DNA from: Orientallactaga sibirica
Taxonomy: Eukaryota; Chordata; Mammalia; Rodentia; Dipodidae
Direction of reading: 5' to 3'
NCBI GenBank assembly: GCA_036365145.1
Contig: JAEOAD010000001.1
Location: 98,367,501-98,431,500, forward strand
Length of the DNA: 64,000 bases
The notes under the pieces are model-generated. The model saw only the letters and a program-made list of their open reading frames with translations. It did not search any database and was not told where the DNA came from. Below, piece after piece: positions 56,730 through 64,000 of the stretch (positions are counted from its first letter, which is position 1; every line of letters starts with the position of its first letter). A program made the translations under genes and the position numbers.

Positions 56730-57055
56730 TTTCTTATTATTTATTTATTTGTCTATGTGTCTCTGTATTGCCCTCCTCCATCATCCACAACAACCTGTTG
56801 AGCCCAATATTGGACTTGTGAAGGTCTTGAGAAGATAATAACAGCCCCTGTGAGGTCATGAACACAATGACCACTTTCTGCCTGGGAGACCATGTTCCCA
56901 AGCACTCCTCTGGCTCTTCCACTATAATCCCTGAGCCATTGGAGGGTATAATAGAAATGTCTTATTAAGTGCTGAATGCTCTATCATCACTTATCAGCCC
57001 TTTGACAAGTTTTGAGTTTCCCTAGCCAACACCACCATTGCAATGACCCTACCTC
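56730..57055 (-). mobile_element. L1 3' UTR fragment (minus)
   Basis: 'gtgaggtcatgaacacaatg', 'tctggctcttccactataat', 'ccctgagccattggagg' and 'cttattaagtgctgaatgc' are the antisense of the L1 tail blocks at 16510-16680. A T17 run follows. Confidence 0.62.
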
Positions 57056-57059
57056 TTTT

Positions 57060-57399
57060 TTTTTTTTTTTTTTCCAATATGAGTTTGTGAGAGTTCAGAC
57101 AAGCAAGCATGTGCCACCACAGTGTGTATGTGGAGGTCAGAGAACAGCTTTGGATGTTGGTTCTCACCTTCCACATTGTTTGCAGTAGGTTCTCTTTTTT
57201 ACTGCTACATTTATCAAGCTAGCTGGCTCATAAGCTTCCCTGGGATTCTCCTATCTTCGCCTCTTACCTTTCCATAGGCACCCTGGAATTAGAGATGCTT
57301 GTATTACTGTGTCCAATTTTGTGTGGGCTCTGGAATTTGGACTCAATTACTCACACGTGTATAGCAAGTGCTTTATCCACTGAGCTATCATCCCAGCCC
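57060..57399 (-). mobile_element. B4-type compound SINE (minus)
   Basis: 'gtgtatgtggaggtcagaga', 'gctagctggctcataagc', 'ccctggaattagagatgc' and head 'ccactgagctatcatccc'. Confidence 0.68.
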
Positions 57400-58106
57400 C
57401 GTTTTGCTTGCTTTTGGGATTTTTCACCATTGAAGATAGTGAGAGTTCAATGTAAAAAGTAGTGAGGGAAAATTCATCCTCCCAGATGAAGTGAGAGAGA
57501 GAGGAAGAAAGTACAAACCTAAAGGAATACTGAAACCAAGTTGACTGTGTGAACTCCTAATGCCCATGCAATACAGATGGGAAGGGGTACAGAGGACAAA
57601 CCGAAACAAATACCACTGTCCTCTGGATGCCAGGAGGGCTGCTCAGAGTTTTCTAAGAGGATGCCATTTACAAGGTATACATATAGGTCAATATGCACTG
57701 ATTTTCTAAAAAAATAGAAGTTCTGAAATGCAATATTTATAAAAAATTAGCATGTTCTTCCAAGACCTCATGAGTCAATTATTAAACCATGGTTAAATTT
57801 ATAGCATGGAATCCAGAAAATTCAATTAATCACGGTCTCTACTCAGTCACTTAGTATACCACTGTGTATTTCACTCACAATACAGCTCCACACCATGTAG
57901 GCTTTTCTTAATTCCCCATCCCACTAAGCAGCAGGCAGCAGCATTTTCCCAATACAGTTCTTCTCACACAGTCCACATCCTCCCTGACCTCCCCTGGCAT
58001 TAGCTCTGTAAATTGGCCTTATCTTTCTTCTCTCTTTACATTAGTATTATTTCTTGTATCCATTACATATTTGAACTGTCTCCTTAGCTTCAAAAGTTGT
58101 GTGTCT
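57400..58106. other. Unassigned sequence
   Basis: No recognised feature. Confidence 0.5.
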
Positions 58107-58300
58107 GGGCTGGAGAGATAGCTTAGCAGTTAAGATGCTTGCCTGCAAAGCCTAGGGACTCTTACTCTACCAGACATTCGACAGACATACAATGACGCAA
58201 GTACATGAGGTAACACATGTGAGCTACTTGGCACATGGGTCTGGAGTTCGATTGCATTGGTGGAGGCCCTGAAAAAACAATTCTCTCTCCTCCTCTCTCT

Positions 58301-58340
<40 letters not shown>

Positions 58341-58361
58341 AATCTCTCACATAGAAAAAAA
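58107..58361 (+). mobile_element. tRNA-derived SINE, short form with CA expansion
   Basis: Head 'gggctggagagatagcttag' and 'tctggagttcgattgcattg' are present. The CT-rich run ends in a (CA)18 array (58302-58338) before 'ctgaatctctcacatag'. The middle shows an extra segment between the B box and the right-hand block. Confidence 0.88.
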
Positions 58362-58400
58362 GGCCAGCCTGTAGGACTTGCCTGAAAAAAAAACAGGGGA

Positions 58401-58603
58401 GGGGGGATGGAGAGATGACTTAGTAGTTAAGGCGTTTGCCTACAAAGCCAAATGATCCCCGACCAATGTTAGCCAGATGCACAAGAAGGCTCATGCATCT
58501 GGAGTTTGTTTGCAATGGCTGGAGGCCCTGATATGTCCATTCTCTCCCTCTCTCTCTCTCTTTTGCTCCCTCCTTTCTCTCTAATATATATGAAATAAAA
58601 AGG
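58401..58603 (+). mobile_element. tRNA-derived SINE, short form
   Basis: 'ggatggagagatgacttag', 'gttagccagatgcacaag', 'gagtttgtttgcaatggctg', CT run, 'gaaataaaaagg' tail. It lies 40 bases from the preceding SINE in the same orientation. Confidence 0.9.
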
Positions 58604-58776
58604 AAAACCAAAAAAAAGTATTTAAAAAAGGTTGTGTTTCCCCATTGCTTTAAATGTAGCTATTTGTCAAGACCGAACAAAATCATCTTCATTCTTTTAC
58701 CATGGCCAGTTCACCGACTGCCAAGTTTACCTTGGTACTGACCTAGCTTATTGCTCAGTCTTTGTTTTCTACTTGT

Positions 58777-59012
58777 TTAGATCCAAATTAGTCTTTTAAT
58801 CTCCTTGTAGGTGTTTATACATGGTTGGCCAACTGCTACTATAAATATAGACTTTCCCTAAAGCCAATGTATTATCACTTTATTTCTCCTCACTACTTCA
58901 GTTTAGAACCAAATTAATCTTTTAATCTCCTGGTAGGTGTTGATACATGGCAGGTAAGCTGCTACTTTAAATACAGTCTTCCCTGAAGTTAATGTATGAT
59001 CATCTCTCTTTA
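58777..59012. repeat. 126-bp tandem duplication, diverged
   Basis: Copy one starts 58777 and copy two 58903. Shared blocks include 'cttttaatctcc', 'gtaggtgtt', 'gatacatgg', 'gctgctact' and 'aatgtat'. Identity by eye is about 80%. It is not part of any repeat family I know. Confidence 0.88.
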
Positions 59013-59133
59013 GTATATCCTGCCTTCCTTATTTGTACCAATGATATCATCTGATTAGTTCTACCAACTATACCTAGTGAATACAGATGGATTAGAAATA
59101 AGACACTTGTGAAAAATCTAGTAAAGATCCTCG

Positions 59134-59187
59134 GACCTCAGCCTCCCGAGTGCCAGGCTCAAAGACATGTGCCCCCACACCCAGCCT
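59134..59187 (-). mobile_element. B1-like fragment (minus)
   Basis: 'acctcagcctcccgagtgcc', 'aaagacatgtgcccccacac', 'ccagcc': the first 50 bases of a 7SL SINE in antisense. Confidence 0.6.
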
Positions 59188-59234
59188 AAAATCTACTAAA
59201 TATCTTGAAAGCATTAACTTTTATAATGTATCTC

Positions 59235-59555
59235 TTTATGTATACGTCTCTGTGTGTATGTGTCTCGATGCACATGTGTGCAGAGGCCAGAGGAAAATGC
59301 CAGGCATTCTCTTTTATCACTCTCTCACCTTATCTTCCTGAGACAGAGTTTCTCACTTAACTTGGGGCTCCCTGTTTTTCAGTTATATTGGCTGACTATG
59401 GAGGCCCAATGATCCTTTCTCTGACCCCTTTAGCACTGGGGTTTCAGAGACATTCATGGCTAAGCAAAAATTTTTGATGGATGCTAGAAATCGAAATTAG
59501 GTCCTCATGCTTGCACAGCAAATACTCTTATCCAATGAGTGACCTCCCTGTTCCA
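59235..59555 (-). mobile_element. B4-type compound SINE (minus)
   Basis: TG-rich tail, 'gtgcagaggccagaggaaaa', 'ctgagacagagtttctcac', 'gcactggggtttcagagac', 'gtcctcatgcttgcacagc' and a degraded head. Confidence 0.65.
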
Positions 59556-60311
59556 TGTAGTGTGTCTTTTATGTGTTAACTCCAATGTCCCTCTTGTCAC
59601 AATAGTATCCTTTTTCTTGTCCATGACACTAGTTTATAATTGGCCTTCATGTCTCAAATAGTTGTTGAAGCACTAAGTATATGTGAGGTAGAAGACCCTT
59701 TAACATTCCAAAGCTAAATGTGAAAAGATTTGACTCTTTTCCCCTTTTGTCATTTATATACCTGTTTATATATCTGGTGTGCAGAACAGCTTGAAGAAAT
59801 ATAAATCTATACTGATTTTTATTTGGACTCTTAATTTCTTTGCTATCTCTCCCTTCAAGATGTGGAACTCAATTACTGTCCTCCCTCACCTTGCATGTGA
59901 GCAGTTGTTGTGAGCTCACAAAGAGCAGAAATGGTAGAACAGTGTGCAAATCAAGAGCTAGGTCATTGAAAATACCAAGCTTCCCTCCCCTGGAACACTC
60001 TTAGGGAAGCTAGCCTATACATCATGAAGGCATCTCGTCCTCTAGTGGAGTTCCACATAGGGCAGAAATAAAGGTTCTTTTGAATGCCATGACATTGTCA
60101 CATCTGCGTCGACATTCAGCCTGATAAGGAATCTTGAGTTAGAAATGCCTCTCTAACTCGACCTTTAATTCTTAACTATTACAAACTGTATGTGATAAAA
60201 ACATCCAGTTGATCCCCATTCCAGGTTTCTTTTAATTTATAGCCACTTAGGGAGATATTATGACATCTTCTGTTTTTAAGCCTTTGAAAAATGAAAGAAA
60301 AAAAAAAAACA
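59556..60311. other. Unassigned sequence
   Basis: No recognised feature. Confidence 0.5.
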
Positions 60312-60484
60312 GGGGATGAAGAGATTGCTGAATGGTTAAAGCTTGCTGGCCCAGGTTCAATTCCCCAGCCAAACATGTAAACTTGTATGGGCATTCATTT
60401 GCAGTGGAAAGAGACACCCGTGTGCGTGAATACATGCACATGCACACACACACTTGCACAAATAAATGAATATTTTTTTAAAAA
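60312..60484 (+). mobile_element. tRNA-derived SINE, short form, diverged
   Basis: 'ggggatgaagagattgctg', 'ccaggttcaattccccagcc', 'gcattcatttgcagtgg', CA-rich 3' part, 'aaataaatgaatat' tail. Confidence 0.82.
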
Positions 60485-60497
60485 GTAAATGTCATCA

Positions 60498-60746
60498 CTG
60501 GAGAGAATGGCTCTGTGGTTAAAAGCACTTGTTTGCAAAACCTGCCATCCCAGGTTCAATTACACATGTAAAGCCAGATGCATGAAGAAGCACATTCTTT
60601 GCAGCCATGATGCATCTCCTTTCCTCTCCCCACTTCCTCCTTCCCTCACTCTCCCCTCTCGCTCTTCATCTTTCTTCTTCATTTCTCTTCCTCCTCCTCC
60701 CTAATCTTCTTCCATTTCTCTTCCTCTCAAATAAATAAATAAATAA
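60498..60746 (+). mobile_element. tRNA-derived SINE, short form, long CT run
   Basis: 'actggagagaatggctctg', 'cccaggttcaattacac', then an unusually long pyrimidine run (about 60610-60728) and AAAT tail. 'cagcaataggtaactgatac' just after it may be the end of a MaLR-like LTR. Confidence 0.85.
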
Positions 60747-60780
60747 TGTCTTGTTCAGCAATAGGTAACTGATACACCAC

Positions 60781-61238
60781 CTATGTTATGCTGTTCTCTA
60801 AATGGAACTTTGACAGTGGAGATCAGAATATTTTGTCTCAATGCTAAAATTCTCCAGAGGAATTATAATCGAACTTCTCCTCGGAAAAGGCAAAACATTT
60901 TAGTCAGGGATTCAACATCCTGGACAATGTATCACTAGCCCATCTCTTCAGCTTTGTGTCCAGAGCACACTCTCCTGCAGTTGATGTACTAGCCAATCTG
61001 GAAGATTATCTATTCCCTGCTTGTTATGCTCTGTATGTCTGTCTTATTTCTGTTCCTAAGGAAAAATGAAGTAAGCCTTTCATGGTAACTATGGAGACTG
61101 CTTTGTCAACATCTTTGTGAACCCTCTTCTGTAAGAAAAATGCAGCCATATAATGGAAGGATATCTATGACATTAGAATGAAGACAGAGATAAGAATATG
61201 CCCCTGTGAACTGGCACTTCAATCCACAAGAACACCAG

Positions 61239-61240
<2 letters not shown>
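60781..61240. other. Unassigned sequence
   Basis: No recognised feature. Confidence 0.5.
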
Positions 61241-61282
<42 letters not shown>

Positions 61283-61466
61283 TGGTTACAAGAGGCACAG
61301 CGATTTCTTCTGTTGATTTTGGCCCTTGTACCATCCGAGCTGGTGCTTGCAGGCGCATCCTGTTGGATTGTCCACTCTCCTGGCTTCTACTTACTTGGCC
61401 ATAAGGCTTGTACAAAGCATTATCAATCTCCCTGATACTACAAAACTTCTCGAGTTTATGCATCAT
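61241..61466 (-). pseudogene. Possible retrocopy ending in A39, source unknown
   Basis: On minus, about 190 bases of non-SINE sequence run directly into 39 A (T39 at 61241-61279 on plus). An open frame of 97 codons starts at 61466 and passes into the A run with no stop before it. I recognise neither the protein nor a known small RNA. No AATAAA precedes the A run and no TSD is clear. A retrocopy primed inside an mRNA is one reading; an expanded A/T run beside ordinary sequence is the other. Confidence 0.35.
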
Positions 61467-61611
61467 TTGACTAAAAAACCTCTCTAATTCTTTTATTTTT
61501 TTTTTTTACTGATTTGCTTGGTTTTGATGTGTTTTCAAATCTTTATTTTCAGTCTCATCTACTCCATGCTCCTGATGTTAATCTTTATGCTTTCTGTCTA
61601 AGGAAAGTGTA

Positions 61612-61845
61612 TAACTTTGTTGATTGCTGCCACAAAATACCTTAGGGTAGGTAATTTGGAAAGATTAATGATTTATTTATCTTGTGGTTTTGTAGACTGA
61701 AAAGTCAGAAGCCTGAAACCTTGCTGTTATTATTTGATGGGCAGGGGGCTAATGTCACTGAACCGTCATGAGGAACCGTTCTTTTATAATCTCATTTACT
61801 ATTCATCACATCCCAAAGGTCATACTATTGACACATGAGCTTGAA
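61612..61845 (-). mobile_element. Old MaLR-like LTR (minus)
   Basis: 'gattgctgccacaaaatacc', 'aatgatttatttatcttgtg', 'gactgaaaagtcagaagcc' and 'tttactattcatcacatccc' resemble antisense MaLR LTR sequence. Confidence 0.42.
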
Positions 61846-61852
61846 AGTTGGA

Positions 61853-61950
61853 TGTGCTGGTTCAGGTCTGTAACCTCAGCTACTCCAAGGCTAAGGCAAG
61901 GAAGTCATAAGTTTAAGGTCAGAATAGTCAAACATGATTCAGCCTAAGGG
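61853..61950 (+). mobile_element. Old 7SL-type SINE fragment
   Basis: 'gatgtgctggttcaggtctg', 'taacctcagctactccaagg', 'aagtttaaggtcagaatag'. Confidence 0.45.
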
Positions 61951-63107
61951 ATATTCATTTCCATACCTTCAATAAAGCAAGTTTTATTTTTTGTTGTTGT
62001 TTTTTTCATGCTTCTTAATCTTGCTGGTCTATTATTAGAATTTTGGTAGTGTTCTGCATAAGAAAAGACCCAGGACAGCATCACAAAACAACCAAGACTA
62101 GCAACATGTCATAGGAAAGAGGATTTAGTCTGGATACATAAGGCTTTTCTCTGCTACAAGTTTGCGAGGTGTCCATGAGGAAATAGCTGAACCTTGTGCA
62201 GTAAGGTGACTGGCTGAGTCCATGATAAATATGAAGCACGATATATAATTATTTATCAATGTATGCCTAGAGAACAATGCCCAATTTGCCTTCAAGCTCT
62301 AGGATTCTGAAACTAATTCTAAAGGCAGTTTGGACAAGCTCTGTGCAATGATAGAGATGTACTCTGAGTGCTGCATACCTGGGCTTGTGCTCAGTTATCT
62401 TCCGCCTCTGCTCCCCAGGAGTGCACTGCTTTTGGTTGTTCCGTGAGACTGGAGGCTCGCTCTGTGAGTGTGGCCATGACCATAGCTTTGTTTCTAGCCA
62501 CTGATTACAATAGTTCTACCAAAAAGGACACTTGAGTTTCTATGCAAGGACGAAAACCTGCTGGTCCAGTAAAGGAAAAGCTGGAAAACAGTATCAAGCA
62601 AGTCGGCTATTTGTGTTGCCCCCTACGGCTGCACTTCACTGATGACAGAAGAAGAGGAGTGTGTGAAGACCATAGGGGGAAAGACAGGGCAGAGGATCCT
62701 ATTTAAGTCTTATGATAAGTGAGCATTTTTTAGCAATTACTCTTATTTGTGTGTCTTCTTCCTTGTGTCGTTTTCTAAGGGATTGTCAATGAGGCTCTGA
62801 TGATACTGGTTAATCAATCCCCATAGGAAATGGGATACACAGTATTCAGAATCATCCTTCAGCCAAGAGTGAACACTTTACTGCGGACTCCAACTCACTT
62901 CTCCCATCTGGAGATGCTTTTCTATGTAGCTTTGGTGTTCCTGAGACTAACTCTGTACACTCAGTGTTTACTGAATACCAGTTCTTTTTTCTCTACTGCA
63001 TGATGAAGATGTGACACTTAATCTTTGTTTCAGTTTTTTGCTGAAACTCCTTATTTCTCTTATGTCTGTCGTGGCCTACTGGATCTCAAATGCCCTGATG
63101 TTTTGTT
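61951..63107. other. Unassigned sequence
   Basis: About 1.15 kb with no recognised feature. No open frame of note. Confidence 0.5.
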
Positions 63108-63324
63108 AAGTATTTATTTATTTATTATTTATGAAAGAGGGAGAAAGAGAGATATATATATATAGTAGATAAGGAGAAAGAATGGGCACACCAAGGCCTC
63201 TAGCAACTCAAATTCCAGACACATGTACCACCTTTTGTATCTGGCTTTACATGGGTACTAGGAAACCTGGGTCCTTTGGCTTTTTAGAGGCAAGATCCTT
63301 AACCACTAAGCCATCTCTCCAGAC
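63108..63324 (-). mobile_element. tRNA-derived SINE, short form (minus)
   Basis: Tail 'gtatttatttatttattatt', GA run with a short TA array, 'gggcacaccaaggcctctag', head 'taaccactaagccatctctcc'-like ending at 63324. Confidence 0.9.
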
Positions 63325-63594
63325 AGTGATGGTCTTTTTTTCCCCATTATCTGTGTCTTGTAGAAGCAGCTCTGCCTTAACTTTGGCCGCTGGCTTCTTA
63401 GTGAAGTCTTAGTCATCACAGACAGGTACTGATTCTTCTGGATGTCTGAAGATCAGCTATCATATGGATCCCACTTCTAGCATAATCACTGATTAGAACT
63501 GCAATATTGTGCTACTCCAATTGGGTCTAGCAATTAATGTTTTGTGTTTCTTTGGACAGCTCCTCAGCTGGGCTCATCATCATTCACCAGTCTT

Positions 63595-64000
63595 TATCTA
63601 CTTCTTCATTCTTTATTTTTATTTTTATTTTTATTATTCTAATTTTACATTCATAATGGTGACTCCCTTATCCTCCTCACTGTCCTCCCTCTTCCAAAGG
63701 GACCCTCATCAATGGGGAATGTGGGTCATGCATTGTGGGGGTAGTCAATAGTTATGGGGGATAGGCCAAGTGTCTGTGCATAATTCCCCAACTTGTGGCT
63801 CTAACATTCTTTCCACCCCCCTCTTCCGTGAATTTCACTGAGCCACGTTGGGATTATCTTAGTTCTACTTAAAGATGCTTCATGACTCAGCAGGACAACC
63901 TAAACCAGGTTCCTATGTGCAAGGACTATGGGTTCATATTATTTTTTTAAAAAGCCAAAGACACAAGAAAAGTTTCATCAAATGTGTTCATATATATCAA
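63595..64000 (-). mobile_element. L1 3' end (minus), runs off the window
   Basis: (TTTTTA)n-like tail (63610-63640), 'ttacattcataatggtgac', 'ggctctaacattctttcc', 'cttccgtgaatttcactgagcc', 'gatgcttcatgactcagc' are the antisense of the L1 tail blocks near 16500-16600. The element continues past base 64000. Confidence 0.65.

Noticed and set aside
58777..59012. CRISPR-like or satellite array
   Set aside because: Only two diverged copies, adjacent without spacers, in an animal genome.

Overview
The window reads as nuclear DNA of a rodent, most likely a jerboa-type (dipodid) species. The basis is the repeat content. There are many copies of a tRNA-derived SINE with a pol III A box (TGGCTTAGCGGTTAAGG-like), a CT-rich 3' part and an A or AAAT tail. 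There are also B1-like 7SL SINEs (GCCGGGCGTGGTGG...), an ID-like element, B4-type compound SINEs, rodent-type L1 3' ends, MaLR-like LTRs and older mammalian MIR, L2 and hAT relics. Genus assignment is from memory of such repeats and was not checked against a database.

I find no protein-coding gene. All open frames are short (132 codons at most). Those I could explain fall in SINEs, LTRs or simple repeats; the rest match no family I know and show no exon-intron structure. No tRNA, rRNA, CRISPR or bacterial-type feature is present. The window is best read as an AT-rich intergenic region or a large intron.

Layout. 1-800: L1 3' remnant with a young SINE. 2.4-3.8 kb: an 81-bp direct repeat around a SINE, a MaLR-like LTR and a B4-type SINE. 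4.2-4.6 kb: two opposed MIRs. 6.0-7.0 kb: L1 ORF2 fragment split by a B1 with perfect target-site duplications (TSDs). 7.4-10.5 kb: SINE cluster. 14.35-17.3 kb: hAT and MER5-like relics, then an L1 3' end about 2 kb long, interrupted by an ERVK-like solo LTR (15742-16253) and followed by SINEs. 17.3-33.6 kb: mostly unassigned sequence with scattered SINEs, back-to-back MaLR-like LTRs at 25.2-26.0 kb, and two MIRs. 33.6-34.6 kb: antisense L1 3' UTR carrying a second, inverted copy of the same LTR (33795-34338). 35-37 kb: SINE cluster. 40.3-42.6 kb: a second long L1 3' end. 42.8-64 kb: SINEs, MaLR-like LTRs, B4-type SINEs, long dinucleotide arrays, a 126-bp tandem duplication (58.8-59.0 kb), a possible retrocopy ending in 39 A (61.2-61.5 kb), and an antisense L1 3' end running off the right edge.

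I did not find a new multi-gene system. The most interesting signals are at the repeat level. They are a solo LTR whose 3' end carries two 26-bp primer-binding-site-like units, a second LTR copy with a triplicated TATA-containing unit, and a SINE sublineage with a duplicated B-box segment.
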